Positions 16,181-23,763 of a stretch of DNA of 36,227 bases are shown one piece after another (within the stretch, counting starts at the first letter, position 1; each line of letters opens with the position of its first letter). Made by a program: the position numbers and the translations under genes. The stretch comes from a bacterium (lineage in GTDB: Bacteria > Planctomycetota > SZUA-567), in the NCBI GenBank assembly GCA_003245715.1, contig QKCJ01000055.1, forward strand, positions 1 to 36,227, written 5' to 3'. The notes under the pieces were generated by a model. The model ran no database searches. It was not told the DNA's origin and saw only the letters and a program-made list of their open reading frames with translations.

Positions 16181-16207
16181 CACTCCCAGTGTTTCTGGGA
16201 GTGTTTT
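16181..16207 (+). terminator. Terminator of the flgM-like gene
   Basis: CACTCCCAG (16181-16189) pairs perfectly with CTGGGAGTG (16195-16203) and is followed by TTTT. It closes the core-like segment just before the transposase relic. Confidence 0.88.
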
Positions 16208-16354
16208 ACATTATATTGGTATTTTCTGACGAAGGTTATTTTCTTTGTCCCTCTTCATTATTTTGTAGTAGCTGTTAACTATAGACTTGCGTGATTTTAC
16301 CTGTAGACTTCAAATTGCTGATTTTTAATAAATTATAGTACTTTGGAGGCTGCA

Positions 16355-17111
16355 ATGAGATGGGTGAGTCTACTGTCAGGCGTTATTAAATGCTTGTTTA
16401 GTAGTAAAACAGATATAATTGCTGAGAATATAGCCTTACGTCAAAAATTATCTGTTTACAAAATAAAAAATAAATGCCTCAAGCTAAATCAATTTGATCA
16501 TATATTTTAGATTCTCTTATCAAAGATATGGAAATTTGGAGAGTTGCACTTGCTATAGCTCAACCAGAAACCGTTATTGCGTGGCATCGTCAAGTATTCA
16601 AATTGTTCTGGGTACGCAAATCACAAAATGGAAACAAAAAGAGTAAACCTAAAGTTAGTATTGAAATACAAAAAATTATAAAGAAGCTATCCAGAGAGAA
16701 TCATACTTTGGGGTGTTCCACGCATTGTGAAGGAATTCAAATTATTAGCTCAGAATCTACTCTTCTTCGTTATCACAATCGTTCAACCAAGCCATCGTCG
16801 TAGAATTTGAATATGTTCCGGAAGAATCATGCGCACCAAATAGTTCAAATTGATTTTTGTGTGGTGCCAACCATTTGCTATTCAATGCTGTATTTATTCA
16901 TAATTTTAAAAATTCCCGCAGAAAGATTCTTCATTTTAATATTACCAAGCATCCAACAGTTGAGTGGACCGCCATTCAAATCATACAGACTTTTCCTAGG
17001 GATATTGCGCCCAAATACCTGATCCGAAATATTGAAGTTGGGGATCGTTCAATCCATTCCACCGAATACCTAAGAGGATTGCATCACAGGTATTATCGAC
17101 AGACTACCTGA
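16355..17111 (+). pseudogene. Degenerate integrase-core (DDE) transposase
   Basis: Fragments in several frames line up with a widespread family of orphan DDE transposases. The first frame (16355-16510) reads MRWVSLLSGV and ENIALRQKLSVYKIK, and ends at a TAG. The second (16528-16803) reads WRVALAIAQPETVIAWHRQ and SRENHTLGCSTH. A third piece (from 16807) reads HAHQIVQIDFCVVPTICY, followed after a further frameshift by LHFNITKHPTVEWTA and FPRDIAPKYLIRN. The tail GLHHRYYRQTT and its stop (17109-17111) match the family C-terminus, but about 100 residues of the catalytic region between IRN and this tail are missing. The gene is therefore dead. No terminal inverted repeats were found. Confidence 0.85.
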
Positions 17112-17338
17112 AAGCAGAATGACATTTGATACGGCAAGCACCAAAGGTTCGCTCTGTGGTGTGTTTTCTATTTTTCATAGCCAGATTATTGTCAATTTAT
17201 GAAGTCCTACCTGTAACTTAGCAATCCAGATTAATCCTGAAATGCCAAAAAAATTATAAGTCCTAATTAGTCTATTACTTATGAAGTTTTAGTTTTGAAG
17301 ACAGACAGAATAATTCTAAGTAAAATCTAAAATAAAAT

Positions 17339-17366
17339 TTGACTACTCAGTTTATTGTTCTAATAT
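17339..17366 (+). promoter_or_regulatory. Sigma-70-type promoter of the propeller-glycosidase operon
   Basis: TTGACT (17339-17344), a 16-base spacer and TAATAT (17361-17366) lie 38 bases before the ATG at 17404, with a start expected near 17373. The rest of the 292-base gap from 17112 to here is AT-rich and shows no gene. Confidence 0.5.
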
Positions 17367-17403
17367 AGACAGATAATAGCGCGCAATATACGGGGGAAGT
17401 GAT

Positions 17404-18417
17404 ATGAGCTTTTTGAATACTAAAGAAATAAAAGCGGGGTATGGATTTAAGATGGATGGATACTGGGTCTGGTGCGGGTCTGTAATCAGCGATCCGGTAG
17501 GTGGATATCAGATGTATGCTGCCCGTTGGCCAAAAGAATACCCAATGTTTGAAGGCTATATTTTTAAATCAGAAATTGTACGGGCGTGGTCTGATAATCT
17601 TTACGGTTCGTATGAATATGTAGAAACCGTTTTACCGTGTGAGGGGACTCCGCAGTGGTGTAGAAAAATGGTTCACAATCCCACTGTCGTAAAATATAAA
17701 GACAAATATCTGCTGTATTTTATTGGTTCGACCTATAGTTTTGATGCGCCTGATGGAAATGATATTGTTAAATTAAGGAACAAAAAAGACCTGGTTTATG
17801 ACAATATACGTATCGGTATGGCTGTATCAGAGACAGCGCGAGGGCCGTGGAGAGTGATGCCGGAGCCAATATTACTACCGCGTGAAGGTAAATGGGATGA
17901 TATTATTGTAACAAATCCAGCCCCATGTATTACGCCTGAAGGCAAGATTTATCTGTATTATCGAAGTAATACTCCAGATGGTTTACGGATTGGTTTGGCG
18001 GTTGCTGACACTCCGGACGGGCCATATAAACGCGTTCAAGACAAGCCGGTAACAGAGAACTTTCATATTGAAGATCCGTTTGTCTGGCATAATGGTACGT
18101 GTTTTAATATGCTGGCAAAAGATATCAGCGGAAATATTACGGATGGTGAAAAGAATTGCGGAGCTTACTTCATTTCCGAGGATGGTATAAACTGGAAAGT
18201 AGGTACTCCGGCAAAAGGATATTCCAGAACACAAATACTGGAGGGAAAAGGGGAAGTGACGCTTGGTTGTGTGGAGCGTCCTCAATTATTCTTTAATGAA
18301 GAGGGTTTTCCTGTTTGTATGTTCGCTGCTGCTGGCGACGGCCCTGGGCACTTTACAAATGCTGTAAATACATGGAACATGGCTATCCCTGTTGATGGAA
18401 TAAATGAACGAGCTTAG
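17404..18417 (+). CDS. Glycosidase-like five-bladed beta-propeller protein (GH43/GH117-like)
   Basis: The 337-residue protein has repeated propeller-blade motifs typical of GH43-like folds: HNPTVVKYKDKYLLYFIGST, RIGMAVSETARGPWRVMPEP, TNPAPCITPEGKIYLYYRS, RIGLAVADTPDGPYKRV and HIEDPFVWHNGTCFNMLA. The acidic residues in SDPVGG and EDPFVW could be part of the catalytic set, but I cannot place it in one family. There is no signal peptide, so it probably acts in the cytoplasm on imported oligosaccharides. GGGGAAG precedes the ATG closely. It leads a three-gene operon with an FAD oxidoreductase and a GntR regulator (gaps of 17 and 15 bases). The operon lies between two transposase relics. Confidence 0.7.
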   Translation: MSFLNTKEIKAGYGFKMDGYWVWCGSVISDPVGGYQMYAARWPKEYPMFEGYIFKSEIVRAWSDNLYGSYEYVETVLPCEGTPQWCRKMVHNPTVVKYKDKYLLYFIGSTYSFDAPDGNDIVKLRNKKDLVYDNIRIGMAVSETARGPWRVMPEPILLPREGKWDDIIVTNPAPCITPEGKIYLYYRSNTPDGLRIGLAVADTPDGPYKRVQDKPVTENFHIEDPFVWHNGTCFNMLAKDISGNITDGEKNCGAYFISEDGINWKVGTPAKGYSRTQILEGKGEVTLGCVERPQLFFNEEGFPVCMFAAAGDGPGHFTNAVNTWNMAIPVDGINERA

Positions 18418-18434
18418 AGTGTGGAAAATTCAAA

Positions 18435-19706
18435 ATGAAATTGATTAAAGATGAGTGTGATGTATTGGTTGTCGGTGGTGGTACGGCGGGATTGGTGGCG
18501 GCAATTCAGGCGGCAAGAGCCGGAGCCTCAACTATATTGATTGAAATGACTTCCCAGTTGGGAGGTACGATTACAAATTGCGGTGTTTATGGTTGCGCCT
18601 ACTTTTTTGCGGGAAAGAAGCAGGTTGTTTCAGGTATAGGCTGGGAACTTGCAAAAGAAACAATTGAGTTATCAAATATGCCTATGCCTGATTTTGATAA
18701 TCCCCCGCGACATCGGCCTAGCCATCCAGTCATGCTTGACCGATATTTATTTGCAATGGTTTCAGAAGAAAAAGTGATCTCTAGTGGTACACGACTTCAC
18801 TATCACGAAATCCTAAATTCGCTCGAGTGGTCAGAAAAGGATGATCGGTGGATTGCTCAAAGTACAGGGAAAATGAGAAAACGGAGTATTATTGCAAAAG
18901 AAGTCGTTGACTGTACAGGGGATGCGGTTGCGGTAAGGCTTGCGGGTGGTTTGTGCATAAAAGAAGCAAAAAGCCAACCCGGAACGTTGCTTTTTGCATT
19001 GGCCGGTTACGACTGTGATACACTTAATGAGCGGTTAATACAGGATGCTTATGATGAGGCACTGAAAAACGGAGATCTTCAGCCAGGGGATTTCTGTTTT
19101 ACCGATCAGCCATTTATTAATTATCTTAAACGTAATGGTGGCAATTTGCAGCATATATTTCATGCCGATTCCTCCGATTCAGACATGCAAACTCAGGCAA
19201 ATATTCAGGCACGTCAACGTTTATTGGCCATGATCAGATTTTTAAGAAAACTGCCCGGACTTGAAAAAGTTTATCTCAAAGAATTTAATCATGAAATCGG
19301 AATAAGGGAGACATATCGAATTATCGGTGAAACTGTAATAACCAAAGAGGACTATCTCGCTGGAAGAGCATATGATGATGCTATTGCTTATACTTATTAC
19401 TATGTCGATATCCATCACCATGATGGTATAGAATATATATTCCTTGAGCCTGAGGTATATCCGGTTATACCTTTTTCAGCACTGATTCCTAAAGGGATGA
19501 AACATATTCTTACGGCTGGTAGAACGATTTCCAGTGACCGTGCAGCGTTTTCAGCGTTGCGTGTGCAGGCTTCATGTATGGCAATGGGGCAGGCAGTAGG
19601 TGCGGCTGCGGCAATTGGGTGCAAGATTGGAATTCCGTCACGAGAGGTACCTATCGCAGAAACAAGAAAGTTACTTCAAGAGCATAGCGCAATTATTCCA
19701 GAATGA
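18435..19706 (+). CDS. FAD-dependent oxidoreductase
   Basis: The 423-residue protein opens with a Rossmann FAD-binding motif DVLVVGGGTAGLVAAIQAA (residues 9-27; GGGTAG at 14-19). It continues with SQLGGTITNCGVYG, a pattern of the FAD_oxidored (PF12831) group common in PVC polysaccharide-use loci. A second FAD contact, HILTAGRTISSDRAAFSALR, is near the C-terminus, followed by AMGQAVGAAAAI. It has no signal peptide and is probably cytoplasmic. The substrate is unknown. Position between a propeller glycosidase-like gene and a sugar-type regulator suggests it oxidises a released sugar or sugar derivative; this is inference. Confidence 0.8.
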   Translation: MKLIKDECDVLVVGGGTAGLVAAIQAARAGASTILIEMTSQLGGTITNCGVYGCAYFFAGKKQVVSGIGWELAKETIELSNMPMPDFDNPPRHRPSHPVMLDRYLFAMVSEEKVISSGTRLHYHEILNSLEWSEKDDRWIAQSTGKMRKRSIIAKEVVDCTGDAVAVRLAGGLCIKEAKSQPGTLLFALAGYDCDTLNERLIQDAYDEALKNGDLQPGDFCFTDQPFINYLKRNGGNLQHIFHADSSDSDMQTQANIQARQRLLAMIRFLRKLPGLEKVYLKEFNHEIGIRETYRIIGETVITKEDYLAGRAYDDAIAYTYYYVDIHHHDGIEYIFLEPEVYPVIPFSALIPKGMKHILTAGRTISSDRAAFSALRVQASCMAMGQAVGAAAAIGCKIGIPSREVPIAETRKLLQEHSAIIPE

Positions 19707-19721
19707 AAAAAGAAAAATCAT

Positions 19722-20837
19722 ATGGGAACGATCAAAACAGTAAAGCTTAATTTAAAACAGCAGGAAATATTCAACTATATTTCTGAATGTATTATTGATA
19801 AGTTAATTTCGGTTGGCGATAGACTGCCTACCGAGATGGAACTTGCCAAAAAATTCGACACAAATCGAATGAACTCTCACAAAGCATTGAATCATCTTGA
19901 AAGTGTGGGATTGATTGTGAGAAATCGAAAAGGCGGAACTATTGTTGCTGAATATCCAAATTCATTTACAATTGGTGAAATGAGAAATAAAACGGACAAG
20001 ACAATCACAGTATTAAATCCGCTTCCTGCTGAAACACGGCATTTACATTGGAATGATGAAATTGAATCCATTTTTGAAACAAATATGAAAAATAATGGCA
20101 TTAATATAATATATACTGATATAAGCAAGGTGAAGACAGTAAAAGAACTTGCTGACATCTTCCGTCAATCAGCACATGGCGGAGTATCTGCAGTACTATT
20201 TATTACTTATGGCCCCTTTAATGAAATGATCGAAAATAATCCAGATCTGTTTTTTAATCTCCAAAGAAATATTTTTGTTTATGCCCGTGAAGATATAAAT
20301 TGGTCGATTTTTCCTTATAATATTGTTTCAATCGATTCATTTAACGAAGGAGTAACTGCAGGTGAATATATAATCGAAAGCAACTCTGAAAGCATCTTTT
20401 TTGGTTTAAACAGGGATGTGGAAAAGGCCAATTGGCTAAAGGCCAGATTGAATGGTTTGAATTGTGCGATTACCCGTTCATCAGTGTCATGTCGTAGTAT
20501 TAAAACAATCCTTTGGGAGCAATCATTTGAGGATTTTTATTCGGATATTAACGCAGGCAGAAAAGTAATGCTTGTTTGCGCTGCTGATAAAATAGCGGTT
20601 GACTTTATTACGAAAATAGACGCAGAAAGCGGATATATTGCTGGTGAGAATTACCGTCTTGTTTCATTTAATAATGACCCGAGATTTATTGAATATCAGC
20701 TCACAAGTATCGCCCCACCTTTAACAGAAATTGGAAAAACATTGAGTGACTTAATTATAAAAGCACTTACCAAAAAGAATGACAGAACATCATATATAAA
20801 GATAAGATCAATCATGAATAAAGGGGTTACTGGATAA
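19722..20837 (+). CDS. GntR-family regulator with LacI-like ligand domain
   Basis: The 371-residue protein has an N-terminal winged helix of the GntR type (about 8-75: QEIFNYISECIIDKLISVGD, then RLPTEMELAKKF, HKALNHLESVGLIVRNRKGG). The C-terminal part (about 95-370) looks like a periplasmic-binding-protein fold of the LacI type, ending SIAPPLTEIGKTLSDLIIKAL. This architecture is that of AraR, which responds to a sugar. It is the last gene of the operon, so it probably controls that operon, and the inducer would be the sugar handled by it. The site upstream of the ATG is only weakly complementary to rRNA. Confidence 0.82.
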   Translation: MGTIKTVKLNLKQQEIFNYISECIIDKLISVGDRLPTEMELAKKFDTNRMNSHKALNHLESVGLIVRNRKGGTIVAEYPNSFTIGEMRNKTDKTITVLNPLPAETRHLHWNDEIESIFETNMKNNGINIIYTDISKVKTVKELADIFRQSAHGGVSAVLFITYGPFNEMIENNPDLFFNLQRNIFVYAREDINWSIFPYNIVSIDSFNEGVTAGEYIIESNSESIFFGLNRDVEKANWLKARLNGLNCAITRSSVSCRSIKTILWEQSFEDFYSDINAGRKVMLVCAADKIAVDFITKIDAESGYIAGENYRLVSFNNDPRFIEYQLTSIAPPLTEIGKTLSDLIIKALTKKNDRTSYIKIRSIMNKGVTG

Positions 20838-20960
20838 TTTGTATCCAGAAGGTGCTTTAAGCCGATGGGGATAATTTGCTATGTTACCGGGATAAATTTT
20901 ATAAAAACTTCTTGCCGAGGTAATTTCACCTATGATGTTTGTCACGGGTGAATCTTAAGA

Positions 20961-21395
20961 ATGAGACATTTTCATTCCCCTTCTAATACTGATTTCGCAA
21001 ATATTAAGTTGTGCCGCCCTGGTGGGTCATCACCTATTCACGATCTAAGCCGTCCGAGTCGCCATACACGCTGTATTGCCCAAGCTCACACAAGAAGTTT
21101 TATGGCTAACGATCAGGCGAAACACTTCTTATTTGCACCGAAAGACACCGGCGTATGCGAACAGGCCAGATAAATTAAGGAACAGCTTGAGCGCCATCAA
21201 TGTTATTATAATTTTATGAGGCCACATCATGCATTGCGCTTTGGCTCAGATGTTTATACATCTGCAATAATGACGAAGATTGCCGACCATAAAGTTACAT
21301 GGGCAGAAGTGCTTCAGTTGTGTCTTGCTGCAGTGGTGGAATTCCTGTTTGAGTGCTCTAATAATATTTATGATCGTTTGAGAACCGCAGCATGA
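20961..21395 (+). pseudogene. C-terminal relic of a DDE transposase
   Basis: One frame, interrupted by TAA at 21171-21173, reads YYNFMRPHHALRFGSDVYTS and AIMTKIADHKVTWAEVLQ. This matches the C-terminal signature of DDE transposases (YYNF-RPH-LR, then a TPAM-like site degenerated to TSAIM). The upstream 70 residues are poorly conserved. The catalytic core is absent and no inverted repeats were found. It is a different family from the relic at 16355-17111. Together the two relics bracket the propeller-glycosidase operon. Confidence 0.65.
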
Positions 21396-21472
21396 CGATG
21401 GATTCCTACACTTAATGAATGAAGTACCCAAAAGGTTCTTATTGATTTAAAAAATTATGCTAATTACATTTA

Positions 21473-22228
21473 TTACACAGAAGAAAATGCTGCTTTAAGC
21501 ATATCCTCGCCCTTTTTGATTGCTGTCAGAAGCATACGCGATATCTGCTTTTCCCTTCCTTCAAAATCTTCCGGAAAACCAAGCAGGGAAAGCACCGCCT
21601 CTGTCTGAATTCCCCTTATCGGGGCTGATATTGTTTGACTATGAATATTCCCTTCCTGATTAAGAAAGCAATATCCCTTTTCATTACACTCATCAATTCG
21701 ATTAAAGAGTTGTTCGGGATTACTTTTTTCTCTTGTTTTCAGGGGCGCAGACCTTATAAACTTTTCAACCTCAGACTCTGGGGTATTACGCAAAAAAACC
21801 GCTCCGACGCTACCCTCAATAATCGGGAAGCGAGCCCCGGCCTTACTGAACAGCGCAATCGGTGAATCAGGATGAGCCGTAAGAAATGTAATGAACTCGT
21901 TCAACCCGTTACGTACGGACAATTTTGCAGACATTCCCATTTCAAGGCTAAGATCATCCAATAGCGGCTGTAATGTTTCAAAGGCGCTGTAAGTATTGAT
22001 TAAGTTCCCGGCGATTTCCACAAGCCCAAATCCCAAAGCGTACTTTCCCGTGGCATTCTTCTTGAGCCAGTTATGCTTGAGAAACGTTTGAATTGCCCGG
22101 TAGCAGGTCGCTATCGACATGCCTGTCGCTTCTGCAATTTCTGCAGGAGTCGCGCCCTTATCCCTGGATGATAAATACCCCAGAAGACAAATTGATTTAT
22201 CAAGTACCGGTATAATGCCTTCAGACAT
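21473..22228 (-). CDS. IclR-family transcriptional regulator
   Basis: The 251-residue protein has an N-terminal winged helix (about 8-70: VLDKSICLLGYLSSRDKGAT, ATCYRAIQTFLKHNWLKK, GKYALGFGLVEI) and a C-terminal GAF-like effector domain (about 80-245), including TISAPIRGIQTEAVLSLLGF. IclR proteins usually respond to a small organic acid or sugar acid. ATG at 22228 is chosen because AGGA lies 6 bases upstream; a frame to 22258 exists. Its target is not obvious: it is convergent with a transposase relic and divergent from a LacI gene. A long inverted repeat at its promoter suggests autoregulation. Confidence 0.88.
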   Translation of the reverse strand: MSEGIIPVLDKSICLLGYLSSRDKGATPAEIAEATGMSIATCYRAIQTFLKHNWLKKNATGKYALGFGLVEIAGNLINTYSAFETLQPLLDDLSLEMGMSAKLSVRNGLNEFITFLTAHPDSPIALFSKAGARFPIIEGSVGAVFLRNTPESEVEKFIRSAPLKTREKSNPEQLFNRIDECNEKGYCFLNQEGNIHSQTISAPIRGIQTEAVLSLLGFPEDFEGREKQISRMLLTAIKKGEDMLKAAFSSV

Positions 22229-22278
22229 AATTTTTCCTGAATCCTTGAAAATAACCATAATTCTAAACTACCGCACAA

Positions 22279-22329
22279 TGATTATTTGTCAATATATAAT
22301 TTATTATTATTATATTTGATAAATAATCA
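22279..22329. repeat. Inverted repeat at the iclR-type promoter, probable operator
   Basis: TGATTATTTGTCAA (22279-22292) and TTGATAAATAATCA (22316-22329) are inverted copies matching at 13 of 14 positions, separated by 23 AT-rich bases. The arm nearer the gene contains a consensus TTGACA on the minus strand (22292-22287). A repressor bound at both arms would therefore cover the promoter of the IclR-type gene. The region from here to 22520 shows no gene. Confidence 0.5.
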
Positions 22330-22519
22330 AGGATCTGAGGTTTGTATCGTCATTGATTTTACTGGCTTATCCGCACAATATTGAGATCCAGCTTATTCTG
22401 GCAAGGCCAACTCGCGCATTAATAAAGTCCTTAATAAAATACGCCTATCAAGTATTTGCGCAGTGTGGCTTTAGCGGTGCTTTACTCGAAAAATACTGAA
22501 AAAAATGTCGAAAAATAAT

Positions 22520-22549
22520 TTGACGGTACGTACTATCATGGTGTATTGT
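22520..22549 (+). promoter_or_regulatory. Promoter and operator of the lacI-type gene
   Basis: TTGACG (22520-22525) can serve as a -35 box with a weak -10 TATTGT (22544-22549). The near-palindrome TGACGGTACGTACTATCA (22521-22538) covers this -35 box and the spacer. The same core recurs in inverted orientation before the xylanase gene, so it is probably the LacI-family binding site and gives autorepression. Confidence 0.6.
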
Positions 22550-22561
22550 TACTTTTGATTA

Positions 22562-23647
22562 ATGGAAATGTCATCTAAATTAAAACTGTTGAGTGCCACA
22601 AAAATGAAAAAGAAACAACCCATGACCCAGACGGAAATAGCCCGTCAGCTTGGCTTGAGCCAGCGTACAGTGTCGCAGGCTTTTTGCGGAACTGGTCGCC
22701 TGTCACAGCAGACGCGGGACAAGATTTTGAGTTATGCCCGTAAAGTCGGGTATCGCCCGAATTTTTCCGCCCAGTCAATCCGCAATGGCAAGCAGAACAG
22801 GATCGGCCTGTTTATGGGACTTGAGGCACATCGAAGCCCTTTGCCGGTCAAGCGTTTGCAGGGAATGCAGGTTGCGGCACATGAGGAAAGGGTTTCGCTT
22901 GTGATCTGTACCAACCCTGATCGCGATATTGACCGGGATCTAGATCTCGGACGCCTTCTGGGTGGATTCGGTGTGGATGCTATGTTAGTCAATTACGCGC
23001 TGGATATTTCCGAAGAAATGAACAACATGCTCAAGCACTTTCATGTGCCGACAATAACTATTAACAGCAAATTGCCCTTTGACTGTATTCATCCTGATGA
23101 TCGCGCAATCGCGTTTCTGGTGGGTGAGTCACTGGTCAGAAGTACAAAGGCTCCGATCCTTTATGTGGGTTATGGCACCCGCCCGGCGTCACGTCTTCCT
23201 GGCGGGCGTATGCCGGTTCATTACAGCGAAATTGATCGGATTGACGGATTAAAACAGGCCGCGTATAAACACGGTGGAGAAATCTGTTTCCAGCCGGTTA
23301 CTACTTTTGCTGACACCGGCATGGAGTGGTTGAATTGCAAACGTAGTGGTTCAAGGCCAGTTATTGTCTGTTACAACGAAACAATTGCCATGCGGGTTTA
23401 TATTGAGGCATGCCGGGGTGGGCTTTTCGCTGAAGAGGATTTCACTATCGTTCATTTTGCCAGTCAGCGTTTCAGCGACCAGTCTCTGGACGATGCGCTC
23501 AAACCGATCATGCTGCCTGAATTTGAGATCGGATACCGAGCGGTAAAAATGCTTCTTGAGCGGCAACGTAGCGGTAATTCCCTTGCCACCGAAGCAATAA
23601 CGTTGGTTGAAATTCCTGTTTTGCCGAATATGACACCAAGCCGTTAA
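22562..23647 (+). CDS. LacI-family transcriptional regulator
   Basis: The 361-residue protein has an N-terminal LacI helix-turn-helix (about 22-75: TQTEIARQLGLSQRTVSQAF, RLSQQTRDKILSYARKVGYR) and a sugar-binding PBP1-like domain (about 80-350). The hinge-helix segment NFSAQSIRNGKQNRIGLFM is present. It probably represses the downstream GH10 xylanase gene and itself, because a shared operator lies before both. The true start is uncertain: ATG at 22562, or at 22604 (residue 15), which has GAG upstream. The inducer is likely a xylo-oligosaccharide, inferred from the neighbour. Confidence 0.87.
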   Translation: MEMSSKLKLLSATKMKKKQPMTQTEIARQLGLSQRTVSQAFCGTGRLSQQTRDKILSYARKVGYRPNFSAQSIRNGKQNRIGLFMGLEAHRSPLPVKRLQGMQVAAHEERVSLVICTNPDRDIDRDLDLGRLLGGFGVDAMLVNYALDISEEMNNMLKHFHVPTITINSKLPFDCIHPDDRAIAFLVGESLVRSTKAPILYVGYGTRPASRLPGGRMPVHYSEIDRIDGLKQAAYKHGGEICFQPVTTFADTGMEWLNCKRSGSRPVIVCYNETIAMRVYIEACRGGLFAEEDFTIVHFASQRFSDQSLDDALKPIMLPEFEIGYRAVKMLLERQRSGNSLATEAITLVEIPVLPNMTPSR

Positions 23648-23662
23648 TGCCAAACAGTGAAA

Positions 23663-23692
23663 TTGCATTTTATAATCCGATTTATTTATAAT
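23663..23692 (+). promoter_or_regulatory. Promoter candidate of the xylanase gene
   Basis: TTGCAT (23663-23668), an 18-base spacer and a consensus TATAAT (23687-23692) lie just after the lacI-type stop codon. The expected start, near 23699, would place the operator at 23726-23743 inside the early transcribed region, suited to blocking elongation or clearance. Confidence 0.45.
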
Positions 23693-23716
23693 AACACTGA
23701 ATCGGGTGTTTTTTTT
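23693..23716 (+). terminator. Possible terminator of the lacI-type gene
   Basis: AACAC/GTGTT (23693-23697 with 23706-23710) is followed by a run of eight T. The stem is short, and it overlaps the predicted xylanase transcription start, so only one of the two calls may be functional. Confidence 0.35.
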
Positions 23717-23725
23717 ATAGGTGAC

Positions 23726-23743
23726 GAGTAGTACGTACCATCA
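23726..23743. promoter_or_regulatory. LacI-type operator before the xylanase gene
   Basis: GAGTAGTACGTACCATCA contains the core AGTACGTACC, the reverse complement of GGTACGTACT in the operator upstream of the lacI-type gene. Flanks also agree: TGATGGTACGTACTA on minus here against TGACGGTACGTACTA there. It lies 20 bases upstream of the xylanase ATG, just before its ribosome-binding site AGGAAAGGG. Confidence 0.65.
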
Positions 23744-23763
23744 AATCAGGAAAGGGTACTCTG

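Noticed and set aside
21908..21925. Third copy of the LacI operator (TTACGTACGG) inside the IclR gene
   Set aside because: Only the TACGTAC core is shared; the flanks do not match, and it lies in coding sequence.
22271..22379. Direct repeat CCGCACAAT at 22271 and 22371
   Set aside because: Nine bases, no further similarity around the copies; could be chance.
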